DNA of 64,000 bases from contig DATGQE010000016.1 of assembly GCA_035304345.1 (NCBI GenBank), positions 1 to 64,000 on the forward strand, written 5' to 3'. The position numbers and the translations under genes were made by a program. The notes beneath the pieces were generated by a model, which did not search any database, was not told the origin of the DNA, and was given only the letters and a program-made list of their open reading frames with translations. Position 1 is the first letter of the stretch. Every line of letters starts with the position of its first letter. Below are positions 39,628-48,208 of the stretch, piece after piece. The DNA is from IDS-8 sp035304345. GTDB lineage: Bacteria; Pseudomonadota; Gammaproteobacteria; Steroidobacterales; Woeseiaceae.

Positions 39628-40726
39628 ATGGAAACGATCAACCAGGCGAAGCACAAGACCGCCGAGCTGGTCGAGCGCGTCGAGGCGCTGAGGAGGTACC
39701 TTTGACTACGAGGGAAAGTCCGAGCGCCTCGCCGAAGTCGAGCGCGAGCTCGAGCAGCCCGGCATCTGGGAGCAACCCGAGCGCGCGCAGGCGCTGGGAC
39801 GGGAGCGCTCCGACCTCGAGAAAGTCGTCAGCGGCCTGAGAACGCTGACGAGCGGCCTTGCCGACGCGCGCGAGCTCATCGAGCTCGCACAGGAGGAGAA
39901 GGACGAGTCCACCGCCGCCGAGATCCTGCGCGAGCTCGACGGCTACGAGCGCCGGGTGGAGGAGCTCGAGTTCCGGCGCATGTTCAGCGGCGAGATGGAC
40001 GCGGCGAACGCGTTCCTCGACATCCAGGCCGGGGCGGGCGGCACCGAGGCGCAGGACTGGGCCGAAATGCTCCTCAGGATGTACCTCCGCTGGGCCGAAG
40101 ACCACGGGTTCGAGACCGAGATCATCGAGCTCTCGCCCGGGGAGGTCGCCGGCATCAAGAGCGCGACCGTCCGCGTCCAGGGCGAGTACGCCTACGGGTG
40201 GCTGCGCACGGAGACGGGCGTGCACCGGCTGGTGCGCAAGTCGCCGTTCGATTCGGGTCACCGCCGCCACACCTCGTTCGCATCCGTCTTCGTCTCCCCG
40301 GAGATCGACGACGAGATCGAGATCGAGATCGATCCTTCCGACCTGCGCATCGACGTCTACCGTGCGAGCGGCGCCGGCGGCCAGCACGTCAACCGGACGG
40401 AATCCGCGGTCCGCATCACGCACCTGCCGACCGACATCGTCGTGCAGTGCCAGAGCGACCGCTCCCAGCACAAGAACAAGGCAACCGCCATGAAGCAGCT
40501 GAAGGCGAAGCTCTACGAGCTCGAGATGCAGAAGCGCCGCGCCAAGGCCGCCGAGGTCGAGAGCTCCAAGGCCGACGTCGGCTGGGGCAACCAGATCAGG
40601 TCCTACGTGCTCGACCAGAGCCGCATCAAGGATCTGCGAACGGGGGTCGAGGTCGGGAATACGCAGGCCGTGCTCGACGGTGACCTCGACCGTTTCATCG
40701 AAGCGAGCCTGAAGCAGGGATACTAG
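39628..40726 (+). CDS. prfB: Peptide chain release factor 2 (programmed +1 frameshift)
   Basis: RF2 recognises UGA and UAA and triggers peptide release. The coding sequence is join(39628..39702, 39704..40726). After codon 25 (CTT) an in-frame TGA at 39703-39705 is bypassed by a +1 slip onto GAC. The joined product is 365 residues, the same as E. coli. It has the SPF anticodon-reading tripeptide (RKSPFDSG) and the GGQ catalytic loop (SGAGGQHVN). The residue at the E. coli K-12 Thr246 position is alanine, the common form. A terminator follows; the usual partner lysS is 4 kb away. Confidence 0.98.
39691..39706 (+). promoter_or_regulatory. RF2 programmed frameshift site
   Basis: AGGAGGTACCTTTGAC contains an internal Shine-Dalgarno (AGGAGG, 39691-39696), three nucleotides, then slippery CTT and TGA followed by C. 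This matches the classic autoregulatory element: scarce RF2 slows termination at UGA-C, and the Shine-Dalgarno interaction promotes the +1 shift. E. coli has AGGGGG at the same position, so the purine signal here is if anything stronger. Confidence 0.97.
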
Positions 40727-40828
40727 TGCCCGGTCCGGCGCTCGACTGTACCGTCCCGGCCGCGTGCTCATCGCGCCCGGCGCGGCAGAGCGGCGGGGCA
40801 TAGCGGGGCCGGTCGGGAGGCGCGCAGC

Positions 40829-40853
40829 GCCGCCGCACTTTTCGGCGGCTTTT
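40829..40853 (+). terminator. Rho-independent terminator after prfB
   Basis: A 7-bp stem (GCCGCCG at 40829-40835, CGGCGGC at 40843-40849) with loop CACTTTT is followed by TTTT. It ends the prfB transcript about 100 nt past the stop. An alternative stem, CCGCAC (40833-40838) with GTGCGG (40854-40859), shares bases with the first and would exclude it. Confidence 0.65.
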
Positions 40854-40866
40854 GTGCGGTGTCTCC

Positions 40867-40896
40867 TTGTGGGCCCCCGTCATTTCGTGCCATAAA
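40867..40896 (+). promoter_or_regulatory. Candidate promoter of the sugar cassette
   Basis: CATAAA (40891-40896) preceded by TGC makes an extended -10, with TTGTGG (40867-40872) 18 bp upstream. It follows the prfB terminator and lies 28 nt before the first cassette gene, so the four genes probably form their own transcription unit. Confidence 0.5.
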
Positions 40897-40923
40897 GAAC
40901 AGAATCAATCCGCGGAGGGAGCA

Positions 40924-41904
40924 GTGTCCCAGCAGGTACTCGTAACAGGCGCCGGCGGCTTCATCGGCAGCCATCTCGTCGAATTGCTGGTTCGCGAAAA
41001 CTATCGAGTGCGGGCATTCGTCCATTACAACTCGAGCAACAACTGGTACAACCTGGAGTGGCTTCCCAAGGAGATCCTCGACGAGGTCGAGGTCGTCGCG
41101 GGCGACATAGTCGACCCGTACTCGGTGGACGCCGCGGTGAAAGGCTGCTCGGCGGTGTTTCACCTTGCCGCGCTGATCGGCATTCCGTACTCGTACGTCG
41201 CTCCGGCCTCTTACGTCAGCGTCAACGTGACCGGCACGCTGAACGTGCTCGAGGCGAGCCGCCGTCACGGTGTCGAGCGGGTCCTGCACACGTCGACGAG
41301 CGAGACGTACGGCACGGCCCAGTACGTTCCCATCGATGAGCAGCATCCGCTGGTCGGGCAATCGCCGTACTCCGCGACCAAGATCGCGGCCGACAAGCTG
41401 GCCCTGAGCTACTACCTGAGCTTCGACACGCCGGTCACGGTGGTGCGGCCCTTCAATACCTTCGGCCCGCGCCAGAGCATGCGCGCCATCATCCCGACGA
41501 TCATCGCCCAGGCGCTGACCAGGGATCGCCTGAAGCTCGGCAGCCTGGATCCGGTACGCGACTTCACGTTCGTCACGGATACCGCCCGCGGGTTTCTGGC
41601 GGCGTCGTTGTCGGATCGCGTCATCGGCGAGACCGTGAACCTCGGTGTCGGTGAAGCCTGCTCCGTCCGCGAGCTGGTCGACATGGTCGGCAAGTTGCTC
41701 GGCCGGGAGCTGCAGGTCGAAACGGACGACCGGCGGATTCGCCCGGACAACAGCGAAGTGTTGCGGCTGATCAGCAACAACACCAAGGCCCGGGAACTGA
41801 TGGGATGGCAGCCGCAGGTCGGGCTCGAGAGCGGCCTCGAGCAGACGATTCAGTTCATCCGGCAGAATCTCGAGGCGTTCAAGAGCGACCTCTACGTGGT
41901 GTAA
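40924..41904 (+). CDS. NAD-dependent sugar-nucleotide 4,6-dehydratase, LegB-like
   Basis: This 326-residue extended SDR has the NAD motif TGAGGFIGSH near residues 8-17. It also has segments typical of LegB-type dehydratases: RAFVHYNSSNNW, HLAALIGIPYSY, TSTSETYGTAQYVPIDE, SPYSATKIAADKLALSYY (catalytic YxxxK) and RPFNTFGPRQS. LegB acts on a nucleotide-linked GlcNAc in legionaminic acid synthesis, but none of the later leg genes is here, so the final sugar is unknown. The GTG at 40924 follows GGAGGGA. It is the first of four genes placed between prfB and lysS. Confidence 0.88.
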   Translation: MSQQVLVTGAGGFIGSHLVELLVRENYRVRAFVHYNSSNNWYNLEWLPKEILDEVEVVAGDIVDPYSVDAAVKGCSAVFHLAALIGIPYSYVAPASYVSVNVTGTLNVLEASRRHGVERVLHTSTSETYGTAQYVPIDEQHPLVGQSPYSATKIAADKLALSYYLSFDTPVTVVRPFNTFGPRQSMRAIIPTIIAQALTRDRLKLGSLDPVRDFTFVTDTARGFLAASLSDRVIGETVNLGVGEACSVRELVDMVGKLLGRELQVETDDRRIRPDNSEVLRLISNNTKARELMGWQPQVGLESGLEQTIQFIRQNLEAFKSDLYVV

Positions 41905-41922
41905 AGGGCAGGGGGCGGAATC

Positions 41923-42654
41923 GTGGCGGCAAACGAGCTCGCGAACACGAAGGCGGTGATCCTCGCCGGGGGTAAAGGTACCCGCCTGCGTCCCCTGACC
42001 GCGGTGTTTCCGAAACCGCTGGTGCCGCTCGGCCACAGACCCGTCATCGAGATACTCCTCGAGAAGCTGAAGAACTCCGGCTTGCGGGACATCACGATTT
42101 CCACGGGCTACCTCGCGGAGCTCGTGATGGCGGTATGCGGCGACGGCTCGAAGTTCGGGCTGTCGATTCGCTATGCACGGGAAGAGAAGCCGCTGGGCAC
42201 GGCCGGGCCGCTGGGCCAGATGGACCTGGGATCGGGAACCGTGATCGTCCTGAACGGGGACCTGCTCACGACGCTGAGCTTCGCGGACGTGCTCCGCTTC
42301 CACGAGCAGCAGGGAGCCGACGTCACCATCGCGGTGCATCGGCGCGAGGTGAAGATCGATTTCGGCGTGGTCGACTCCGATGCGGAAGGTGCCTTCACCG
42401 GCTTTCGCGAGAAGCCCGTTTTCGATTTCGAGGTCAGCATGGGCGTGAACGTGCTGTCGGCGAAGGCACGGTCGCTCATCACCCCGGGCGAGTACCTGGA
42501 CATGCCCGACCTGATCCTCCAGGTGCACGCCGGCGGCGGCAAGGTCTGTTGCTTCCGGCACGATGGATACTGGCTCGACATCGGTCGCATGGATGATTAC
42601 GCGCAGGCCCAGGCCGACTTCGACGAGAACGAAGCGAAGTTCACCTTTCAATGA
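41923..42654 (+). CDS. Sugar-1-phosphate nucleotidyltransferase
   Basis: The 243-residue Rossmann-like NTP transferase has LAGGKGTRLRPLT near residues 14-26, PKPLVPLG near 31-38, the metal-binding VLNGDLL near 108, GFREKP near 164, and WLDIGRMDDY near 219. It should activate a sugar 1-phosphate with an NTP; which nucleotide cannot be read by eye. It resembles the catalytic part of PtmE-type guanylyltransferases without their CBS domains. In context it would feed the neighbouring dehydratase. GTG start at 41923; the stop overlaps the next gene (ATGA). Confidence 0.88.
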   Translation: MAANELANTKAVILAGGKGTRLRPLTAVFPKPLVPLGHRPVIEILLEKLKNSGLRDITISTGYLAELVMAVCGDGSKFGLSIRYAREEKPLGTAGPLGQMDLGSGTVIVLNGDLLTTLSFADVLRFHEQQGADVTIAVHRREVKIDFGVVDSDAEGAFTGFREKPVFDFEVSMGVNVLSAKARSLITPGEYLDMPDLILQVHAGGGKVCCFRHDGYWLDIGRMDDYAQAQADFDENEAKFTFQ

Positions 42655-43556
42655 TCTCCTGGGTTTCCGGTGTCACCGGCTTTTCCGGCGGGTTCCTGGT
42701 TGACGAGATCCGGCGGCGCGATCCGCAGGGCACGATCGTCGGGCTCGGCCGGCGCGCGAGCTGCGACGTCCCGGTGGACGCCTATGCCAGCGTCGACCTC
42801 GCCGATGCCCCGGAGCTCGATCCGCTGTGCGAGCGGTATCCGCCCGACCGCGTGTTCCACCTCGCCGGTGCCGTGCCGCCGGCCGGAGTCGCGGAGCTGT
42901 GGCACTCCAATCTCGCGGGCACCCACAACCTGCTCGTCGCGCTGGGCAGGCGGCGCCTGCCGGAATGCCGCTTCCTGTGCGTCGGCTCGTCCGCGGAGCT
43001 GTTGCCGAAGGCGGGCGGCTTCTACACGGAAGAGGACCTCGCGGTCGGCTTCTCCGAGTACGGGAAATCCAAGGCGGCACAAACCCGCCTGGCATTTGCG
43101 CTGGGGCGGGATCTCGGCATCGCGGTTTTCAATGCGCGGACCTTCAACCTGATCGGGCCGGGTTTGCCCGCGCGCCTCGTCGCCGGGCGCGTCTGCGAGC
43201 AACTGGCGTCGAAAGCGCGGCCCTTGCAGCTCGGGAACCTGCATCCGGAGCGCGATTTCATCGATGTCCGCGATGCCGTCGCGGCGTACTGCGACATCCT
43301 GGAGAAGGCCGCCCCGTTCGAGATCTACAACGTGTGCACCGGGGTGCCGGTCTCGATCCGGAGCCTGGTACGCTCGGCGGCGGCCGTGCTGGGCGATTCG
43401 ATGCCCGACATCGCGAGCGACTCCGCACAGGCCGGCCGCCACGACATCGACCGCGTCTACGGCGATCCGCGCAAGCTGCGCGAAGCAACGGGCTGGCAGC
43501 CGCGCATCGCGCTTGCCGAATCGCTGCGGGACATGCTGGAGAAGTACCGGTCGTGA
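42651..43556 (+). CDS. NAD(P)-dependent sugar epimerase/reductase (Rmd/GalE-like SDR)
   Basis: This 301-residue extended SDR has GVTGFSGGFL near residues 7-16, HLAGAVPPAG near 66-75, and a catalytic YGKSK near residue 140. RTFNLIGPGLP and HPERDFIDVRDAV follow. The FNLIGPG and RDFxDVRD pattern resembles GDP-4-keto-6-deoxymannose reductases and related enzymes. It probably acts on the 4-keto product of the LegB-like dehydratase, but reduction versus epimerisation cannot be decided. Its ends overlap both neighbours (ATGA, GTGA). Confidence 0.82.
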   Translation: MISWVSGVTGFSGGFLVDEIRRRDPQGTIVGLGRRASCDVPVDAYASVDLADAPELDPLCERYPPDRVFHLAGAVPPAGVAELWHSNLAGTHNLLVALGRRRLPECRFLCVGSSAELLPKAGGFYTEEDLAVGFSEYGKSKAAQTRLAFALGRDLGIAVFNARTFNLIGPGLPARLVAGRVCEQLASKARPLQLGNLHPERDFIDVRDAVAAYCDILEKAAPFEIYNVCTGVPVSIRSLVRSAAAVLGDSMPDIASDSAQAGRHDIDRVYGDPRKLREATGWQPRIALAESLRDMLEKYRS

Positions 43557-44752
43557 GCCGGCGCTTCGACCTCTGCTTCGTCGGCCTGAAATGCTACGAC
43601 GTCCTGGCCGGCAAGCCGGTGCCGAAATACCTGGGCGGCATCGAGCGCGTGTTCGTCGCGCTGGCCAGGTCGATGAGCGCCAGCGGCCTCGACGTGGCGT
43701 TCGTCACCTATGACGAGGGGCAGGACGACGTCGAGGTGCACGACGGCATCACGGTTTTGAAGGCCCATGACGCGGACGCCGGTGTGCCCGTCCTGCGGCT
43801 GCTGCACCCGCGAATGACGGCCGTCTGGCGCGCGATGAGGTCGGCGAACGCCCGCTATTACCTGCAGATGGGGGCCGGCGTCGAGACGTTCGCCGTTGCC
43901 GCGGGCGTCCGCGCGATGGTGAGAAACGGTTCGCGCTTCGTCTACTGTGTCGCGAGCAACCTCGATTGCGAAAAGGAGCTGCGCGGCATCGACAGCAGGC
44001 ACGAAAGGTTGCTCTATCCGCTGGGGCTGCGACGGGCGCACCACGTCGTCGCGCAGACCGAGAGCCAGGCTGCCATGCTGAGGAGCAACTTCGGCCTGGA
44101 GGCACGCGTGATTGCGATGCCGTTCGAGGCGCTGGCCCCGGGCGCCGATGGCGAGGCAGCGGCCGACGAGACCCTGGCCGGGCGGCGGCTCCTCGACCGG
44201 GCGGAGGCGGCGTTTGCCGGCTTCGACGTCCTCTGGGTGGGCCGCGTCGTCGAGCCGAAGCGCCTGGAATGGCTGCTCGAGCTTGCCGAGCTGATGCCGG
44301 AAGCGACGTTTCACGTGGTCGGAACGGCCAACAAGGCGTCCGATTACTCCAGGAATCTCGTGGCGAGGGCCACCCGGCTGGCCAACGTCCGCGTGCACGG
44401 CCGCCTTTCCCAGCAGGATCTCGCCGCGTTCTACGCCGGTGCCTTCGTGCTGTGCTGCACGTCGTCGGTCGAGGGCTTTCCCACGACGTTCCTCGAAGCG
44501 TGGAAAGTCGGGGTGCCCGTGGTCAGCACGTTCGACCCGGATGGCATCATCGAGCGCCGCCAGGCGGGAGTCGCGGTCGATTCGGTCGGCGAGCTCAGGA
44601 GCGCGATCCTGGAGCTGCGCTCCGACCGGGATCGCTACGTGCTGCTTTCCCGCAATGCGGCCGAGCTGTACCGGGAGCAGTATGCGCCCGACGCCATCGT
44701 TCGCCGTTACGTGGAGCTCCTGTCCGTCGAGCCGCCGGGCTCCGGCGCATGA
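43553..44752 (+). CDS. Glycosyltransferase, GT4-like GT-B fold
   Basis: The 399-residue protein has the C-terminal nucleotide-sugar-binding half of GT-B enzymes. This includes VLWVGRVVEPKRLEWLLEL near residue 225 and the EGFPTTFLE motif (E-x7-E) near residue 305. The N-terminal KYLGGIERVFVALARSM is the glycine-rich acceptor-side loop. No membrane segment is seen, so it would act in the cytoplasm. It presumably transfers the sugar made by the three preceding enzymes; the acceptor is unknown. The GTG start at 43553 overlaps the upstream stop. It is the last gene of the cassette. Confidence 0.88.
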   Translation: MSRRFDLCFVGLKCYDVLAGKPVPKYLGGIERVFVALARSMSASGLDVAFVTYDEGQDDVEVHDGITVLKAHDADAGVPVLRLLHPRMTAVWRAMRSANARYYLQMGAGVETFAVAAGVRAMVRNGSRFVYCVASNLDCEKELRGIDSRHERLLYPLGLRRAHHVVAQTESQAAMLRSNFGLEARVIAMPFEALAPGADGEAAADETLAGRRLLDRAEAAFAGFDVLWVGRVVEPKRLEWLLELAELMPEATFHVVGTANKASDYSRNLVARATRLANVRVHGRLSQQDLAAFYAGAFVLCCTSSVEGFPTTFLEAWKVGVPVVSTFDPDGIIERRQAGVAVDSVGELRSAILELRSDRDRYVLLSRNAAELYREQYAPDAIVRRYVELLSVEPPGSGA

Positions 44753-44821
44753 AGCGGAGCTCCGGCGCTGCGTTGTGATATCGTCTCTCGTCACCAGCCA
44801 GGACGGAGGAGCATCGAACCG

Positions 44822-46321
44822 GTGAAGTCGGACAGCGAGCCCGAGAATGCGCTCATCGCCGAGCGGCGCCGCAAGCTCGAGCGACTGAGAGCGGAGGGCA
44901 ACGCCTACCCCAACGATTTCCGCCGCAGCGCGCTCGCGGAAGAGCTGCACTGCACCTACGGCGCGCACGAGCCGGAGCACCTGGCGCAAGAGGACGTGCG
45001 CGTTCGGGTGGCCGGCCGCATGATGGAAAAGCGGGTGATGGGCAAGGGCAGCTTCGCCAAGCTCCAGGACCGCACCGGTCGCATCCAGCTCCGCCTCGAG
45101 CGCGAACGCCTGCCGGGCGTCTACGAGGACTTCAAGCACTGGGACGTCGGCGACATCGTCGGCGCAGAGGGCGTGCTCTTCAAGACGAAGACGGGCGAGC
45201 TCACGGTGCAGGTCGACGAGCTGCGGCTGCTCGCCAAGTGCCTGCGGCCGCTGCCGGAGAAGTACCACGGCCTGACGGACCAGGAGCTCCGCTACCGGCA
45301 GCGCTACCTCGATCTCATCATGAACGAGGGCAGCCGCCGGGTGTTCCGGACGCGCGCCCGGATCGTCAGCTACATCCGGGCATTCCTCGAATCGCAGGAC
45401 TACCTCGAGGTCGAGACGCCGATGATGCAGGTCATCCCGGGCGGCGCGCTGGCACGGCCGTTCAAGACCTATCACAACGCGCTCGACATGACGCTGTACC
45501 TCAGGATCGCGCCGGAGCTGTATCTCAAGCGGCTCGTCGTCGGCGGCTTCGAGCGCGTCTACGAGATCAATCGCAATTTCCGCAACGAGGGCATCTCGAC
45601 GCAGCACAATCCCGAGTTCACGATGCTCGAGCTGTACCGGGCGTATGCGACGTTCGAGGATCTCATGGAGACCACGGAAGCGATGCTCAAGGGCATGTGC
45701 CAGTCCGTGCTCGGGCGCCGCTCGGTCACGTACCAGGGACGGGAGTACGACTTCGACGCACCGTTCGCGCGCCGCACGCTCGAGGAGGTCATCCTGGAGT
45801 TCAATCCCGATCTCGACCGGGAGCGCCTGCGCGATCGCGCCTACCTTGCCGCGCGCGCCGACGCGCTCGGAATCGAGGTGAAGGACGGCTACGGGGCCGG
45901 CAAGCTGCAGATGGAGATCTTCGAGAAAACGGCCGAAGCGAAGCTCATGGACCCGGTGTTCGTGACCGCCTACCCGACGGAGGTGTCACCGCTGTCGCGC
46001 AGCAACGACGACGATCCGTTCGTGACCGACCGCTTCGAGCTGTTCATTGCCGGCCGCGAGCTCGCCAACGGCTTCTCCGAGCTCAACGACCCGGACGAGC
46101 AGGCGGCGCGCTTCCGTGCGCAGGCGGAAAACCGGCGCGCGGGCGACGAGGAGGCGATGACCTACGATGCGGACTACATCCGCGCGCTGGAGTACGGCAT
46201 GCCGCCCACGGCCGGGCTCGGGCTCGGGATCGATCGCCTGGCGATGCTCCTGACCGACTCGCCCTCGATCCGCGACGTGCTCCTGTTCCCGCACATGCGC
46301 CCGGAATCGCCCGCCTCGTAG
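44822..46321 (+). CDS. lysS: Lysyl-tRNA synthetase, class II
   Basis: LysS charges tRNA-Lys. The 499-residue product (E. coli 505) has an N-terminal OB anticodon-binding domain (about 55-145). The class II core follows, with motif 2 YEINRNFRNEGIST near residue 250 and motif 3 GLGLGIDRLAMLLTD near 465-480. The GTG start at 44822 has a GGAGGAG about ten bases upstream. It is normally adjacent to prfB, but here the four-gene sugar cassette separates them. It converges on ygfZ with 13 nt between stops. Confidence 0.97.
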   Translation: MKSDSEPENALIAERRRKLERLRAEGNAYPNDFRRSALAEELHCTYGAHEPEHLAQEDVRVRVAGRMMEKRVMGKGSFAKLQDRTGRIQLRLERERLPGVYEDFKHWDVGDIVGAEGVLFKTKTGELTVQVDELRLLAKCLRPLPEKYHGLTDQELRYRQRYLDLIMNEGSRRVFRTRARIVSYIRAFLESQDYLEVETPMMQVIPGGALARPFKTYHNALDMTLYLRIAPELYLKRLVVGGFERVYEINRNFRNEGISTQHNPEFTMLELYRAYATFEDLMETTEAMLKGMCQSVLGRRSVTYQGREYDFDAPFARRTLEEVILEFNPDLDRERLRDRAYLAARADALGIEVKDGYGAGKLQMEIFEKTAEAKLMDPVFVTAYPTEVSPLSRSNDDDPFVTDRFELFIAGRELANGFSELNDPDEQAARFRAQAENRRAGDEEAMTYDADYIRALEYGMPPTAGLGLGIDRLAMLLTDSPSIRDVLLFPHMRPESPAS

Positions 46322-46334
46322 GCGGCGCCGCACG

Positions 46335-47195
46335 CTAGTCCCGTTGCAGCGGGAGCGCGGGCCGGCCGTTCACGGCGAGCGTGGCCGCGTGCAGCTCGAC
46401 GGGCACGACGGCCAGCAGGCGGTCGCCCGCGGCATTCACGACCTCGCCGACCTCGCGGTCGCCCTCGAGCACCCGGTCGCCCGGCGCCGCCGTGCCGCCG
46501 TCGAGCCGGTAACCGGCGATGCGGCGCTTCACCCGTCCCAGGTGCTCCGTGCGCGCCACCACTTCCTGCCCGGTGTAGCAGCCCTTGGAGAAGCTCACGG
46601 CGCCGAGCCGGTCGAGGTTCAGCATGTGCGGCGTGTACTTCTCGCGGGTCGCCTCGAGCACGGTCGGGACGCCCGCTTCGACCAGGGCACGCTGCCACCC
46701 GGCGCCGTCCAGCGGTCGCGCGACGCCCGCGCGCTCGAGATCCGCGGCGCGGCCGTAGAGCTCGACGAAGCCCGCGGCGCCGCCCGGCGCCAGCGCGACC
46801 ACGCCGTGCGCGCGCCGTGCAGGCGTCCGCTCGCCCGGAGCCGGCCGCAGCCCGGCCTGCTCCAGGCGGGCGAGGTCGCCCGCGTCCGCGGTCGCCAGCG
46901 CCTGCACCGACGCGTCCGCCGCGAATTCCACCCGTGAGCGCAGGCGGTAGAGGGAGAACCGGGCGATGAGGGCGTCGGCGAGACTCGCGGGCACGGCGAG
47001 GCCGATGCCGTCTTCGAGCGCGACGAGGCGCGCCACGACGAGCACGCGTCCCTGCGGATTGCACCAGGCCGCGAGGCGGGCGCCGGCGCTCTCGAGCTCG
47101 CGCACGTCCTGGGTGAGCTGGCCCTGCAGGAAGTCGGCGGCGTCCGCGCCGGTGAAGCGAATGACGGCGAAAGGCGTGTCCATGCTCCAGGTCAT
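46335..47195 (-). CDS. ygfZ: tRNA-modifying/iron-sulfur-assembly folate protein YgfZ
   Basis: YgfZ is a folate-binding protein of the GcvT-like family needed for the activity of certain Fe-S enzymes such as MiaB, and so for tRNA modification. The 286-residue product has FLQGQLTQDV near residue 22 and the hallmark KGCYTGQEVVARTEHLG near residues 201-217 with its conserved cysteine. The ATG at 47195 is preferred; an ATG at 47183 is possible. It is divergent from the sdh operon, a common neighbourhood for this gene. Confidence 0.93.
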   Translation of the reverse strand: MTWSMDTPFAVIRFTGADAADFLQGQLTQDVRELESAGARLAAWCNPQGRVLVVARLVALEDGIGLAVPASLADALIARFSLYRLRSRVEFAADASVQALATADAGDLARLEQAGLRPAPGERTPARRAHGVVALAPGGAAGFVELYGRAADLERAGVARPLDGAGWQRALVEAGVPTVLEATREKYTPHMLNLDRLGAVSFSKGCYTGQEVVARTEHLGRVKRRIAGYRLDGGTAAPGDRVLEGDREVGEVVNAAGDRLLAVVPVELHAATLAVNGRPALPLQRD

Positions 47196-47293
47196 CGGTC
47201 CGGGATCATGCCCGGAACCCCGCGCGATGCAAGCGCCCGCCCGGTCCGGCGGCCGGCGCTTCCCGGAACCGACATGCAGGCGGCGGCGCAGTC

Positions 47294-47302
47294 TGGCATA
47301 AT
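47294..47302 (+). promoter_or_regulatory. Extended -10 promoter candidate for the sdh operon
   Basis: TG-G-CATAAT is a near-perfect extended -10 (TGn plus five of six TATAAT matches). It lies about 135 nt upstream of sdhC in the 241-nt ygfZ-sdhC divergent region. No strong -35 is needed or seen. The remainder of the gap is an unassigned leader. Confidence 0.5.
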
Positions 47303-47436
47303 TCGCGCGCTGTCCGAATACATGGTGCGCGCCCGGCCGTTCGAGAGGGGAGCGCGCCGGCCCGGGGAACGACATCATAACCCCGGAGCCGTTCGGACCG
47401 TAACGGAGCACAGGAATCCGCAAGGCAACACTCCCG

Positions 47437-47811
47437 ATGCAAACCCGCGAGCGGCCGCTGTCGCCGCACCTGTTCATCTATCGCTGGCCCATGACGATGG
47501 TCGTGTCGATCGGGCACCGGCTGACGGGGCTCCTGCTGTCGCTCGGCCTGGTCGTCCTCGTCGCCGGCCTCGTGGCGGCGGCCACCGGCCCGGGCTCCTG
47601 GGAACGCTTCGTCGCCGTTTTCGCGTCGCTGCCCGGTCGCCTGCTGCTCGCGCTCCTGACGCTCGCCTTCTTTTTCCACCTCGCGAACGGGATCCGGCAC
47701 CTCGCCTGGGACCTCGGGTACGGCTTCGAGATCCCGCAGGCCAATGCCTCCGGGTGGACCGTCATCGCGGCGTCCGTGATCCTCACGCTCGTTTACTGGC
47801 TCGCCTTCTGA
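47437..47811 (+). CDS. sdhC: Succinate dehydrogenase cytochrome b556 subunit SdhC
   Basis: SdhC is a membrane anchor of complex II that helps bind haem b and ubiquinone. The 124-residue protein has the family start RPLSPHLFIYRWPMTMVVSI, then HRLTG, three membrane helices (about 25-50, 65-85 and 103-123), and HLANGIRHLAWDLG near residue 80 with the haem-ligand histidine region. sdhD starts 1 nt after its stop. Confidence 0.95.
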   Translation: MQTRERPLSPHLFIYRWPMTMVVSIGHRLTGLLLSLGLVVLVAGLVAAATGPGSWERFVAVFASLPGRLLLALLTLAFFFHLANGIRHLAWDLGYGFEIPQANASGWTVIAASVILTLVYWLAF

Positions 47812-47812
47812 C

Positions 47813-48208
47813 ATGGCGCGCGTGACCTTCCGTACCCCGATGGGCCGCGTGCTCGGCTCCGGCTCGGCGAAATCGGGCACCGGGCACTTCTGGCGCCAGC
47901 GCGTGACGGCGGTGGCGCTCGTGCTGCTCGGCGCCTGGCTGCTCGTGGCGCTCATGCGGCTGCCCGGGTTCGACCACGACACGGTGCGCGCGTGGCTCGA
48001 TCGCCCGCTGAACGCCGTGCTCATGATCCTGCTGGCGGGGACCGCCGCCTGGCACTCGAGCCTGGGCGTGCAGGTCGTCATCGAGGACTACGTGCACCAG
48101 CCGCTGGCGCGCGTGACCTCGCTCATCCTGTCGAAGTTCGTGCACGCGCTGCTCGCGGCCGCCGCGGTGTTCGCCGTGCTCGACCTCGCGTTCGGGGCGG
48201 CCGCGTGA
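47813..48208 (+). CDS. sdhD: Succinate dehydrogenase membrane anchor SdhD
   Basis: SdhD is the second anchor subunit of complex II. The 131-residue protein has the N-terminal TPMGRVLGSGSAKSGTGHFW seen in gammaproteobacterial SdhD. Three membrane helices follow (about 32-48, 64-80 and 103-125), with HSSLGVQVVIEDYVH at residues 82-96 near the quinone site. Its TGA overlaps the sdhA ATG (TGATG). Confidence 0.94.
   Translation: MARVTFRTPMGRVLGSGSAKSGTGHFWRQRVTAVALVLLGAWLLVALMRLPGFDHDTVRAWLDRPLNAVLMILLAGTAAWHSSLGVQVVIEDYVHQPLARVTSLILSKFVHALLAAAAVFAVLDLAFGAAA

Noticed and set aside
39628..39705. prfB read as a pseudogene because of an in-frame TGA after 25 codons
   Set aside because: The flanking AGGAGG..CTT-TGA-C is the conserved programmed frameshift site, and the shifted frame gives full-length RF2.
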